A DNA stretch of 64,000 nucleotides from JANNSX01 sp046348995 (lineage in GTDB: Bacteria > Pseudomonadota > Alphaproteobacteria > Rhizobiales > Hyphomicrobiaceae). The notes below the pieces were generated by a model, which worked only from the letters and a program-made list of their open reading frames with translations, searched no databases and had not been told where the DNA came from. Shown in pieces: positions 33,168 through 42,600 of the stretch; within the stretch, counting starts at the first letter, position 1, and every line of letters starts with the position of its first letter. Location: positions 62,001-126,000 of the forward strand of contig JAXMDB010000011.1 in the NCBI GenBank assembly GCA_046348995.1, read 5' to 3'. Made by a program: the position numbers and the translations under genes.

Positions 33168-33527
33168 TCAGGCTGGCGGGTACGGGTGTGATAGCGGCGA
33201 GGCGAGTGTAATCACGTTGCCGTCGGCATCGTGGACTTGCGCCAATGTGGAATAGTCCCCCGCGATATCGCTTCCGAGGACGATCCCAAGACCGTTCAAT
33301 CTCCGCCGCTCTGCTGGAAGGTCGGCGACGATGAGAAAGATCGCGCCTGTGCGAGCGATCTCCTCGTCGGTGGATATGCCGAGACCGCCCGCGTCGGAGA
33401 CATCCCATTGGACCAGCGTGTCCATGGGGCGATGATCCGGCTTCCGGCCGAGGAGATTCGCAAACCAGATTTCGGACGTGGCCAAGTCTGCAATGAGTAA
33501 ATAGGTATAGGCCTTGAGCAACTGCAT
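33168..33527 (-). CDS. VOC (glyoxalase/bleomycin-resistance) family protein
   Basis: 119 aa single vicinal-oxygen-chelate module. It starts QLLKAYTYLLIADLATSEIW FANLLGRKPD, has a central MDTLVQWDV strand and ends with QVHDADGNVITLASPL, the usual second half-site. The expected first-half metal ligand is not obvious, so it may be a binding rather than catalytic member. It is separated from the upstream matB by a repeat-containing gap (33528-33815). Function unknown. Confidence 0.72.
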   Translation of the reverse strand: MQLLKAYTYLLIADLATSEIWFANLLGRKPDHRPMDTLVQWDVSDAGGLGISTDEEIARTGAIFLIVADLPAERRRLNGLGIVLGSDIAGDYSTLAQVHDADGNVITLASPLSHPYPPA

Positions 33528-33618
33528 TTTCGGGCTCCTAGTCCGAAAACGTAGTTTGGTCCGGCAGGTTCCTGCCTTCTCTTACCGGCCGGCAAAAGCG
33601 ATGACACTCGATTTAGTC

Positions 33619-33769
33619 GCCCCCTCCCCCCTCGAGGGGGAGGGTAGGGTGGGGGGCAAAGCAAAAGAGTTCTTGCTCGAGAATCCCCCTCATCCCAAGC
33701 CCCTAAGGACTTACGCGCTGCGCGCCTAAGTCCAAGGCGCTTGGCCTTCCCCCTCAAGGGGGGAAGGGA
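33619..33769. repeat. Composite palindromic repeat, copy 2 (between matB and VOC gene)
   Basis: Same architecture as 26636-26788: left G/C-run palindrome (CCCCTCCCCCCTCGAGGGGG then AGGGTAGGGTGGGGGG). The central stem is CCAAGCCCCTAAGGACTT (33695-33712) against AAGTCCAAGGCGCTTGG (33728-33744). The right end is CCTTCCCCCTCAAGGGGGGAAG. The stem arms are conserved with copy 1 while the loops differ, which indicates selection or mobility of the folded unit. No gene was seen in 33528-33815. Confidence 0.75.
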
Positions 33770-33815
33770 CTAACGCGAGGGTCAACAGTTTTGTCGTTCG
33801 GCCTCGCTCCGAAGC

Positions 33816-35366
33816 TCAGCCGTACAACCCCGCATAGGTCTCGCGCAGCTTCGCCTTCTGCACCTTGCCCATGGCGTTGCGGGGGAGGTCGTCGAGGAAG
33901 ATCACGCGCTTCGGCAGCTTGAACTTTGCGAGACGGTCAGAGAGCGCGGCGATAACGGACGCCTCGTCGAGCTTGGCGTCCTTCGCACACACGACCACAG
34001 CCGTCACAGCTTCGCCGAAGTCGGGGTGCGCCAAGCCGATGATAGCCGACTCGACGACTCCAGGCAGCGCATCGATCTCGGCCTCGACCTCTTTCGGATA
34101 AACGTTGAGGCCGCCCGTGATGACGAGATCCTTGCCGCGCCCGACGATCGAGACGTAGCCCTTCGCATCGATCTGCCCGAGGTCGCCTGTGATGAAGAAG
34201 CCGTCGGGACGGAAGCTCTCGGCGGTTTTCTCCGGGTTGCGCCAATAGCCGGTGCAGACGTTGGGACCGCGCAGCTCGATCATCCCGATCTCGCCTTGCG
34301 GCAACGCTGCGCCATTCACCGGATCGGCGATGCGCAATTCCACATCGGGCAACGGAAACCCGACGGTGCCGGCGATGCGCGCGCCGCGATACGGGTTCGA
34401 CGTGTTCATGTTCGTTTCGGTCATGCCGTAGCGCTCGAGGATCGCTTGGCCGGTGCGTTCTTCGAACGCGCGATGCGTCTCGGCGAGGAGCGGCGCGGAG
34501 CCTGAGATGAACAGGCGGATGGGTGCGGCAGCCTCGCGCGTCAGTCCGGCATGATCGAGCAGGCGCGTGTAGAAGGTCGGCACGCCCATGAGCGAGGTTG
34601 CGCGCGCAAACAAGCCCAGCACCTCGCCGGCATCGAACTTCGAAAGCCACAGCATGCGCCCGCCGGCGAGCGTCAGCGTGTTGGTGGCCGTGAAGAGACC
34701 GTGCGTGTGATAGACGGGCAGCGCGTGGATCAGCACGTCGTCGCGCGTGAAGCCCCAGATGTCGGCGAGCGCCAACCCGTTCGAGGCGAGATTGCCGTGG
34801 GTCAGCATGGCGCCTTTGGAGCGCCCGGTCGTGCCCGAGGTGTAGAGAATGGCGGCGAGATCGTCCCAGCCGAGCTCAGGCGCGGTGACATCGGGGCCGG
34901 CCTCGCGGGCCCGATCCATCAACGTGCCATCGCCGCGTGTGCCGAGCGTCAGCGTCGCCGCCGCCCCGAGACGTCGCGCCAGGGCGCCGACGCCGGCTTC
35001 TGCTTCCGGACGCACGACGACGACCGTCGGCTCGGCATCGCTCAGGAAGTACTCGAGCTCGGCCAGCGTATAGGCCGTGTTCAGCGGCAGGTAGATGGCC
35101 CCGATCCGCGCCGTCGCCTGGAAGAGGAGCACTGCCTCCGGGCTCTTCTCGACCTGCACCGCGACGCGATCGCCGCGTTTGACGCCGGAGGCCTGCAGTG
35201 CCGCCGCGAGACGCCCGGCGAGATCCGACGCCTCGCCATACGTCCAGCTTCGCCCGCCGGGCTCCTCGATGTAGGGGACGTCGCGACCCGGGCGCGTCGC
35301 CCGCCACAGCGCGCCGAGATTGTCGACGCCGCGGCCGGACCACTGGCGAAGCGCGGTGGATGACAT
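33816..35366 (-). CDS. matB: Malonyl-CoA synthetase
   Basis: 516 aa ANL-superfamily adenylate-forming enzyme. ATP-binding loop YTSGTTGRSKGAMLTHGNL; A5 motif ERYGMTETNMNTSNPY; hinge ITGDLGQIDAKGYVSIVGR; C-terminal catalytic Lys in RNAMGKVQKAKLR. The RLFISGSAPLLAETHRAFEE block with the NMNTSNP motif matches malonate-CoA ligase MatB rather than acetate or fatty acyl ligases. It makes malonyl-CoA from malonate, ATP and CoA. It lies only 14 bp downstream of trpD, so it may be transcribed with trpGD, where trpC is often found in relatives. Confidence 0.85.
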   Translation of the reverse strand: MSSTALRQWSGRGVDNLGALWRATRPGRDVPYIEEPGGRSWTYGEASDLAGRLAAALQASGVKRGDRVAVQVEKSPEAVLLFQATARIGAIYLPLNTAYTLAELEYFLSDAEPTVVVVRPEAEAGVGALARRLGAAATLTLGTRGDGTLMDRAREAGPDVTAPELGWDDLAAILYTSGTTGRSKGAMLTHGNLASNGLALADIWGFTRDDVLIHALPVYHTHGLFTATNTLTLAGGRMLWLSKFDAGEVLGLFARATSLMGVPTFYTRLLDHAGLTREAAAPIRLFISGSAPLLAETHRAFEERTGQAILERYGMTETNMNTSNPYRGARIAGTVGFPLPDVELRIADPVNGAALPQGEIGMIELRGPNVCTGYWRNPEKTAESFRPDGFFITGDLGQIDAKGYVSIVGRGKDLVITGGLNVYPKEVEAEIDALPGVVESAIIGLAHPDFGEAVTAVVVCAKDAKLDEASVIAALSDRLAKFKLPKRVIFLDDLPRNAMGKVQKAKLRETYAGLYG

Positions 35367-35380
35367 GACTGCGCTCCTGC

Positions 35381-36427
35381 TCAGGCGGCGCTGTTGGAGA
35401 TTTCGACGGCCTTGGCGAGTGTCTTCAATCCGCGCCCGTCGTCGAGTGCCTTCAGAGCCATTTGCACGCCCTCGGCGAGCGAGGCTGCCTTCTCGGCGAT
35501 GACGAGGGCCGCCGCGGCATTGAGCGAGACCGCATGGCGGAAGGCGAGCACGCCGGCCGACCGATCGCCGCCGAGGATGGCGCGGATTTTCGCGGTGTTC
35601 TCCTCCGGGCTGCCGCCGAGGATGTGGCCGAACGGGTGCTCGGGCAGGCCCGCATCCTCGGGCTTGATCTCGAACTGCTCGACCTTGCCGCCCATCAGCG
35701 AGACGACATAGGTCGGGCCGGAGATCGAGATCTCGTCGGTGCCGTCCATACCGTGCACGAGCCAGGCGCGCTCGGTGCCGAGCGTGCGCAAGGTCTCGGC
35801 CATCGGGCGCAGCAGCGCGCGCGTGAAGGTGCCGGTCAGCTGCCGTTTGACGCCGGCCGGGTTCGTCATCGGTCCGAGGATGTTGAACACCGTGCGCGTG
35901 CCGAGCTCGATGCGGGCAGGCATGACGTAGCGCATGGCCGCATGGTGGTTGGGCGCGTGCATGTAGCCGATGCCGGCTTCGACGATGCAGCGCTCGATCG
36001 TCTCGACCGGCGTGTTGATGTTGAGGCCGAGGGTTGCGAGCGCATCGGCAGCGCCCGACTTCGAGGACTGCGCCTTGTTGCCGTGCTTGGCGATCGGCAC
36101 GCCGAGGCTCGCCACGAGGATCGCGGTCGTCGTCGAGATGTTGAGCGTGCCGCGCCCGTCGCCGCCGGTGCCGACGATGTCCATGGCGCCCTCCGGCGCA
36201 CGCACCTTCTTCGACTTCGCCCGCATCGCGAGCGTCGCCCCGGCGATCTCTTCCAAGCTCTCGCCGCGATGACGCAGGATCATGAGGAAGCCGCCGATCT
36301 GCGCCGCCGTTGCCTTGCCCGACATGATGATGTCGAAGGCTTCCTCGGCCTCGTGCTGCATGAGGGCTGAATCGAGGGCGCGCGAGATATAGGGCTTGAG
36401 CAGGCTCGGATCGGTCTCGGTCGTCAT
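35381..36427 (-). CDS. trpD: Anthranilate phosphoribosyltransferase
   Basis: 348 aa. Second step of tryptophan synthesis: anthranilate plus PRPP to phosphoribosylanthranilate. The PRPP site is IVGTGGDGRGTLNIST, followed by KHGNKAQSSKSGAADAL and FNILGPMTNPAGV, all diagnostic of TrpD. The N-terminal helical domain (about 1-75) includes EEAFDIIMSGKATAAQIGGF. It follows trpG after 25 bp and precedes matB. trpC is not found next to it. Confidence 0.95.
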   Translation of the reverse strand: MTTETDPSLLKPYISRALDSALMQHEAEEAFDIIMSGKATAAQIGGFLMILRHRGESLEEIAGATLAMRAKSKKVRAPEGAMDIVGTGGDGRGTLNISTTTAILVASLGVPIAKHGNKAQSSKSGAADALATLGLNINTPVETIERCIVEAGIGYMHAPNHHAAMRYVMPARIELGTRTVFNILGPMTNPAGVKRQLTGTFTRALLRPMAETLRTLGTERAWLVHGMDGTDEISISGPTYVVSLMGGKVEQFEIKPEDAGLPEHPFGHILGGSPEENTAKIRAILGGDRSAGVLAFRHAVSLNAAAALVIAEKAASLAEGVQMALKALDDGRGLKTLAKAVEISNSAA

Positions 36428-36452
36428 GGCACCACGCGATGGATGGGACAGG

Positions 36453-37061
36453 TCAGGCGGCTTTGTTGGCCGGGCGCTTGCGTTTCTGGGTCAAACCCGC
36501 GAGCCCGAGGAAATTGGCGAGGAGGGCGTGCCCCTGCTCGGAGGCGATGCTCTCGGGATGGAATTGCACGCCGTGCACCGGATGGGTCGCATGCTCGAGC
36601 CCCATGATGAGGCCGTCGCTGGTCTCGGCCGTGATCTTCAGGCAATCGGGCAGGCTTTTGCGCTCGACGATGAGCGAATGATAGCGCGTCACCTGGAACG
36701 ACTTCGGCAGTCCCTCGAAGAGCCCCTTGCCGCGGTTCGTGATGGTCGAGAGCTTGCCGTGCATCAGCTCGGGCGCCCGGATCACCTTGCCGCCATAGGC
36801 CTGGCCGATCGCCTGATGGCCTAAGCAGACACCGAGCACCGGGAGCTTCGGTCCCGCCTCGCGGATGAGGTCGAGACAGATGCCGGCCTCGTTGGGCGTG
36901 CAGGGCCCGGGCGACAGCACGATCGCCTTGGGCTTCTCGGCCATCACCTCAGCAACCGTCACCTGGTCGTTGCGATAGACCCGGCACAGCGCGCCGAGCT
37001 CGCCCAGGTAGTGCACGAGATTGTAGGTGAAGCTGTCGTAGTTATCGATGAGGGTCAGCAT
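36453..37061 (-). CDS. trpG: Anthranilate synthase component II (glutamine amidotransferase)
   Basis: 202 aa class I amidotransferase supplying ammonia to TrpE. The catalytic triad is Cys79 in LGVCLGHQAIG, and His168 and Glu170 in GVQFHPES. The opening LIDNYDSFTYNLVHYLGELG is typical. A basic C-terminal tail (QKRKRPANKAA) extends beyond the domain. It heads trpG-trpD-matB on the minus strand; its partner trpE is about 8.4 kb away (45503-47047) in another operon. Involvement in 4-amino-4-deoxychorismate synthesis (PabA role) is also possible. Confidence 0.94.
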   Translation of the reverse strand: MLTLIDNYDSFTYNLVHYLGELGALCRVYRNDQVTVAEVMAEKPKAIVLSPGPCTPNEAGICLDLIREAGPKLPVLGVCLGHQAIGQAYGGKVIRAPELMHGKLSTITNRGKGLFEGLPKSFQVTRYHSLIVERKSLPDCLKITAETSDGLIMGLEHATHPVHGVQFHPESIASEQGHALLANFLGLAGLTQKRKRPANKAA

Positions 37062-37294
37062 GGATCGACCAAACCATTGTTAACGCGCAATCATCCCAGC
37101 GCCATCGCCGTTTGGTCAAGCGTCGTTCCGAGGATCTGCGACTGCCGTGGCGATGGGCTGCACTTCTAGCGGCATCTTTGTCGTGCCCGATCGTTGCAAT
37201 CAAGGCAAGACTGGGCTCTCGCGCCGTCCAGCCGGGCATTCAGTCCCAGTCGCTGGGCACAGTGAAGCAATCGCAGAGTGTCTTGGACCGGCCC

Positions 37295-38212
37295 CTACGC
37301 GGCCCCCGGCGCTGGGCTGGGGCTGAATGTGCCAAACTGCTCGAGCTCGGCCATGAAGGCCTGGCGTTGCTCGAAGTGCACGAGGGCGCCGGTCGGGAAG
37401 GGGTGACGCGTCCAGTTGGGCCGCGCGTCGACCCATGCCGCCTCGCTGAAATCGGCGAAGTCTCCCTTGGTCGCGTGCGGCATCCAGATCGGCAGGTCGA
37501 GCGCCTCGTACACACGGCGGATATCGGCGGAGAACAGTCGGCCTGAGACGAAGGCAAACGGCGCGTAGCGAGCGCCGGGCTGATGCGCGGTCAGATAGTC
37601 GTAGGCGAGCAGCGACTCGTCGATCTCTTTCGAGCCGTAGGTCTTCTCCAAGAAGTACCGGATGCTGACGCGGGAGACGAGCGCGCCCCACAGCCCGTCA
37701 CGCAGCAGCGGCAGCGAGACGATCTTGTGCACACCGGGGATCTCGCGGGTCGCACCTGCCGGCCCCGTGAGCTTCGACGCGCCCTTCTGGAAGCCTGTCG
37801 GGGTGACGAGCACGAGGCTGCTCAGACGCGAGCGCGCACGCAGCGTCGCGCGCGCCAGGAGCTCGCACGAGAGCGACAGGGCGAGTGCGTTCACCGGCGC
37901 GGACCCGTGGCGGTGCGCGATCTCGTCGAGCATGTCGAGGATCGCGTCGACATACAGATCGCGATCGTAGAGCCGGTCGCTGCGATCGGAATGCCCGAAG
38001 CCCGGAAGGTCGAGCGCGTAGACGCACCATCCGGCCGGTGCCGCGTCCCAGATCGGGCGTACCTCATAGGCGGAGGCGGCGGCGTTGATGCTGTGGATCA
38101 GCAGAACCGGCGTGCCGCGTCCTTTGACAATGTAGGTGATCGGGCCGGCGCGCCTGTTGCAGCTGTGACGCTGTCCAAGCACCGGTTGAGGCAGATGAGG
38201 GGCGTCTGTCAT
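37295..38212 (-). CDS. Alpha/beta hydrolase fold protein
   Basis: 305 aa. ITYIVKGRGTPVLLIHSINA AAS at the start is the oxyanion region. GWCVYALDLPGFGHSDRSDR follows, and the nucleophile elbow is ALALSLSCELLAR, with Ser in an A-L-S-L-S context instead of G-x-S-x-G. The acid residue probably lies near LPIWMPHATKGDF. The C-terminal catalytic His may be in WTRHPFPTGALVH, but this is uncertain. The start at ATG 38212 avoids a leader that overlaps the opposite palindrome. Substrate unknown. Confidence 0.75.
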   Translation of the reverse strand: MTDAPHLPQPVLGQRHSCNRRAGPITYIVKGRGTPVLLIHSINAAASAYEVRPIWDAAPAGWCVYALDLPGFGHSDRSDRLYDRDLYVDAILDMLDEIAHRHGSAPVNALALSLSCELLARATLRARSRLSSLVLVTPTGFQKGASKLTGPAGATREIPGVHKIVSLPLLRDGLWGALVSRVSIRYFLEKTYGSKEIDESLLAYDYLTAHQPGARYAPFAFVSGRLFSADIRRVYEALDLPIWMPHATKGDFADFSEAAWVDARPNWTRHPFPTGALVHFEQRQAFMAELEQFGTFSPSPAPGAA

Positions 38213-38313
38213 TGCACCGTCCTTGGCCTGGTCAAGCGCGAAGAACGGCAGCGCGCCGGTGTTGGTTCCGGCGGCGGCAGGACGAGGCCCGGACAACCGT
38301 GCGGCCGCAGCCG

Positions 38314-38347
38314 CGTCCCTCCTGACAGAACGCTGTCAGCAGGGACG
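38314..38347. promoter_or_regulatory. 34-bp palindrome upstream of the RND efflux operon
   Basis: CGTCCCT (38314-38320), CTGACAG (38322-38328), AACG, CTGTCAG (38333-38339), AGGGACG (38341-38347). The inner CTGACAG-N4-CTGTCAG is perfect, and the outer arms are perfect after one mismatched base each side. It lies in the spacer between the divergent hydrolase and efflux genes. The inner core looks like a TetR-family operator, the usual control of such pumps, but no regulator gene is adjacent. A strong RNA hairpin is the alternative reading. Confidence 0.5.
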
Positions 38348-38510
38348 GTGTAGACGCTCCGCGAGGCTTGGTCGAGGGCGCCATGCGGGGCCGGCACATA
38401 GCATGTATGCTGTTGTCGGCCCCGGCGCCCGGCCGAAGGTCTCGACCGCTGCCCCTCGAGCGGCTATGAGCTTGCACGAGCAGCCGAACACGCAGACCGC
38501 AGAGAGGCTT

Positions 38511-39623
38511 ATGACGCGACAGATTGTGAGCTGGTTGATCGTCGTCGCGGCTATCGCGGGCGTCGGCGGGGGGCTGGCCTATTACAAGCAGAAGCAGCTT
38601 GCGGCGTCGGACGCGGCGGCGTCCGCGGCCTGGGAGCCGGCCGTTGCCGTCGCTTCCGCGCGCGCCCGTGCCGGCACCTGGTCGGTGACGACGAAGGCGA
38701 TCGGTACCGTCGTTGCGCTGCGGATGCTCGAGGTGAAGAACGAGTCGGCCGGCGTGATCGCGACGCTCGGCTTCACGTCCGGCGGCATCGTCGAGCCCGG
38801 CCAGGTGCTCGTCGCCTTCGACGCGCGCGCCGAGGAGGCAGCGCTTGCCGCCTCGAAGGCGGAGATGCAACTCGCCCAGCTGACGCTTGCCCGGCGCGAC
38901 AAGCTCCGCAAGAGCTCGGCTTTTTCAGAGCAGGACTACGACAAAGCGCGGCTCGAGCTCGAGACGATGAAGGCGCGTGCGCGCGCGCTCGAGGTGGTGG
39001 TCGAGAAGAAGACGATCAAGGCGCCGTTCCGCGGCCGCATCGGCATCACGAGCCTGCAGCCGGGCACCTACCTCGAAGCCGGCACGCGTATTGCCACGCT
39101 CCAGGGTGTCGACGACGATGCCTATGTCGACTTCGCCCTGCCGCAAGAAAGTGCGGCAGCCGTACGTGTCGGCTCGACCGTCACGATCGGCAGCGCCGCC
39201 TTCGCCGGCGGCGAGGCCACGGCGGTCGTCGAGGCCGAGAGTGAGGGCGTCGACCCGGTGCGGCGCACCATCGGCTTCCGTGCGCGCGTCAGCGGCGCCG
39301 GTCAGCGCCTCAGGCCCGGCATGTTCGTCGACGTGAGCGCGGTCACGTCGGAGCCCGTCGCGACCGTCCTCGTGCCGCTGACCGCGCTCCGACGCTCGGC
39401 CCACGGCGAGCATGTGTTCGTCCTGGCGGAAGCCGACGGCAAGCTTCGCGCGCAATACCGGATCGTCAAGACAGGGCCGACGCAAGGCTCGGACGTCGCC
39501 ATCGACAATGGCTTGCAGGTGGGCGAGCAGGTGGCGACCGACGGCTCCTTCAAGCTCACCGACGGCGCTCTGGTTCAGCCCGAGACCGTCGCCGGCGAAG
39601 CCGGGCAGACCAGTGCGAATTGA
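38511..39623 (+). CDS. RND efflux system periplasmic adaptor (membrane fusion protein)
   Basis: 370 aa. N-terminal signal anchor RQIVSWLIVVAAIAGVGGGL AYY (about residues 3-25). The lipoyl/barrel-sandwich halves include GVIATLGFTSGGIVEPGQVL and KTIKAPFRGRIGITSLQPGT YL, with a helical hairpin between, and the beta-barrel and membrane-proximal domains follow (RPGMFVDVSAVT, VLVPLTALRRS). It bridges the inner-membrane pump and an outer-membrane channel. An in-frame ATG at 38466 would add 15 residues. The pump gene follows 18 bp later. Confidence 0.87.
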   Translation: MTRQIVSWLIVVAAIAGVGGGLAYYKQKQLAASDAAASAAWEPAVAVASARARAGTWSVTTKAIGTVVALRMLEVKNESAGVIATLGFTSGGIVEPGQVLVAFDARAEEAALAASKAEMQLAQLTLARRDKLRKSSAFSEQDYDKARLELETMKARARALEVVVEKKTIKAPFRGRIGITSLQPGTYLEAGTRIATLQGVDDDAYVDFALPQESAAAVRVGSTVTIGSAAFAGGEATAVVEAESEGVDPVRRTIGFRARVSGAGQRLRPGMFVDVSAVTSEPVATVLVPLTALRRSAHGEHVFVLAEADGKLRAQYRIVKTGPTQGSDVAIDNGLQVGEQVATDGSFKLTDGALVQPETVAGEAGQTSAN

Positions 39624-39641
39624 GCTGAGGCCCGCCCGATC

Positions 39642-42600
39642 ATGTCCGTGATGGAAATGTTCATCCGCCGGCCGGTTCTCGCCATCGTGGTGAACCTCGC
39701 GCTCGTGCTGGTCGGCCTCAGAGCGGCGACGCAGCTGCCTGTCCAGCAATACCCACGCATCGAGAGCTCGTCGGTGGTCGTCACCACGGTCTATGTCGGC
39801 GCCTCGGCGGAGGTGATCCGCGGCTTCGTCACGACGCCGATCGAGCGGGCGGTCTCCTCGATCACCGGCGTCGACTATGTGGAATCGAGCAGCGTCGCGG
39901 GCGTCAGCACCGTCACCGTGCGCCTCAAGCTCAATCATTCGAGCACGGTGGCGCTGGCGGAGGTCGGCAACCGGCTCGATCAGATCCGGAGCGAGCTGCC
40001 CAGCGAGATTGAATCCCCCGTCGTGGAGATCCAGCGGGCCGACCGGCCCTATGCGACCTTCTACGTGGCGGTGACGTCGGAAACGCTGACACCGCCGCAG
40101 CTGACGGACTACCTGTCGCGCGAAATCCAGCCGCGGTTGTCGACCATCCCTGACGTCCAGCGGGTCGGCCTCGAGGGTGGCCGCCCGCAAGCGATGCGGA
40201 TCTGGCTCGATACCGCGCGCCTCGCCGCGTTCGACCTGAGTGCGCTGGATGTTCAAGAGGCGCTTTCTCGCAACAATTTCGTCGCCGCCGTCGGACAGGC
40301 CAAGGGCCGCGACGTGCAGCTCGATCTGCTCGCTGATACGAACCTCAAGACGGTGGACGAGTTCGAGCGCTTGATCGTGCGCGAGGACGGCGCGCGGGTC
40401 GTGCGATTGGGCGACATCGGCCGCGTCGAGCTCAGCGCCGAGGAGCCTTCGGCCAACGTGCGGCACAACGGAAAGGACGCCGTCTATCTGTCGGTGTGGC
40501 CGCTGCCCGGCGCCAACGAGATCAGCGTCGCGCATGCCCTGCGCGCCGCCATCGATCGCCTGAAGCCGATGTTGCCGCCGAAGACGGAGATCGCGCTCGC
40601 CTTCGACGGCACCGTCTACATGGAGAACTCGATCAAGGAGATCGCGACGACCTTCACCGAGACGGTGGCGATCGTCGGCCTGGTCGTGTTCCTGTTTCTC
40701 GGCTCGCTGCGGAGCGCCTTCGTGCCGCTGGTCACTATCCCGATCTCGCTGATCGGCGCGCTCGCCGCCATGATGGCGATGGGGTTCTCGCTCAATTTGC
40801 TGACGCTGCTCGCGATCGTGCTCTCGGTCGGCATCGTCGTCGACGACGCCATCGTCGTGATCGAGAACGTCACCCGCCACATGCGCGAAGGGATGGGGCG
40901 GATAGATGCGGCACTCGCCTCTGCCCGCCAGCTGTTCGGCCCGATCGTGGCGATGACGATCACGCTGGCGACGGTCTATGCGCCGATCGGCTTTCTCTCG
41001 GGTCTCACCGGCGTGCTCTTCAAGGAGTTCGTGTTCACGCTGGCGACGGCGGTCGTGGTGTCGGGCTTCGTCGCCGTCACGCTCTCGCCCGTCATGAGCG
41101 CCTATGCGGCCGCCGAGGGCGGGCGGGAGAACGCCTATGCGCGCTTCGTCGGCCACACGATCGAGCGGCTTTCCGCAGCCTACGGGCGCCTGCTCGACGT
41201 GCTGCTCAGGGCGAAGTGGCCGGTCCTCTGCTTCGGTCTCTTCGTCTGCCTGCTCGCCGCGCCGCTCGCGCTCTATTCGGGCCAGGAGCTCGCCCCCGTC
41301 GAGGACGAGGGGTTCATTCTGTTGATCGTCAATGCAGCGCCGGACTCCTCGCTCGATTATACGGCGAAGCACATGGACAAGGTTTATGCGATCGGCAAAG
41401 CGCTGCCCGAGTTCGAGGCGATGTTTGAGATCGTGTTCCCCTCGAACGGGTTCGGTGGCTATCTCCTCAAGAGCTGGCACGACCGGAAGAGGTCCGCGCA
41501 CGAGATCCAACCCGAGGTGTACGGCGCGGTCTCCGCGATCAAGGAGCTGCAACTGTTCGCGGTGCTGCCGCCGCCGCTGCCAGGCGCCGGCAATTTCGAT
41601 GTCGAGCTGGTTCTCAAGGGCCCCGGCACGCCGCTGCAGCGCGCGGAGTATGCAGCGCAGCTCGTCGGCGCGGCGTTCGGCAGCGGTAAATTCCTGTTCG
41701 CCGACACCGATCTCAAGGTGGACCTGCCGCAGGTGCTCGTGACGGTCAATCGCGAGCGCGTCGCCGATTTGGGTCTCGACATGGCCGATGTCGGCCGCCA
41801 GCTCGCGATCCTGCTCTCGGGCAACTATGTCAATCGCTTCACGATGGACGGCCGTGCCTACAAGGTCATTCCGCAGGTCGATCGCGACGCGCGCCTGACG
41901 GCCGAGCGCATGCTCGACTACAAGATTCGCTCGGCCAGAGGCACCCAGGTGCCGGTCTCGGCGATCGCGAGCTTGGAGGTGAGTGCCGCGCCTCGCACGT
42001 TGTCGCGGTTCCAGCAGTCGGACAGCTTCCGTGTGTTCGGGGCGGCGGCACCTGGCGTCACGAAGATGGAGGCGCTGGCGGCCCTCGAGGCGGCAAGCAT
42101 GTCGATCCTGCCCGACGGCTACACGGTCGACTACGCGGGCGAATCCCGCCAGCTCCGGCAAGAGGGAACGACACTGCTGAGCTCGCTCGGCTTCGCGCTC
42201 GTGCTGATCTACCTCGTGCTGGTTGCCCAATTCGGCAGCTTCCGCGATCCGCTCGTCGTGCTCGCGGGCTCGGTGCCGATGGCGCTGAGCTCGGCGCTCG
42301 TGTTCACGTTCTTAGGGTTCACGACGCTCAACATCTACAGCCAGATCGGGCTCATCACGCTCGTCGGCCTGATCGCCAAGAACGGCATTCTCATCGTCTC
42401 GTTCGCCAACGAGCTGCAGCTTCAGGGGCTGAGCAAGGCGGACGCGATCCGCGAGGCCGCGATGACGCGGCTGCGCCCGGTGCTGATGACGACGGCGGCG
42501 ACGGTTTTCGGCCACTTGCCGCTCGTCTTCGTGACCGGTGCGGGGGCCGAAGCGCGCAACAGCATCGGCATTATGCTCGTCAGCGGCATGGCGATCGGCA

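Noticed and set aside
38925..42230. Very long open frame on the minus strand opposite the RND pump genes
   Set aside because: It is rich in Arg, His, Asp and Gln with no domain, as expected for the complement of a GC-rich gene. The plus-strand pump has all family motifs.
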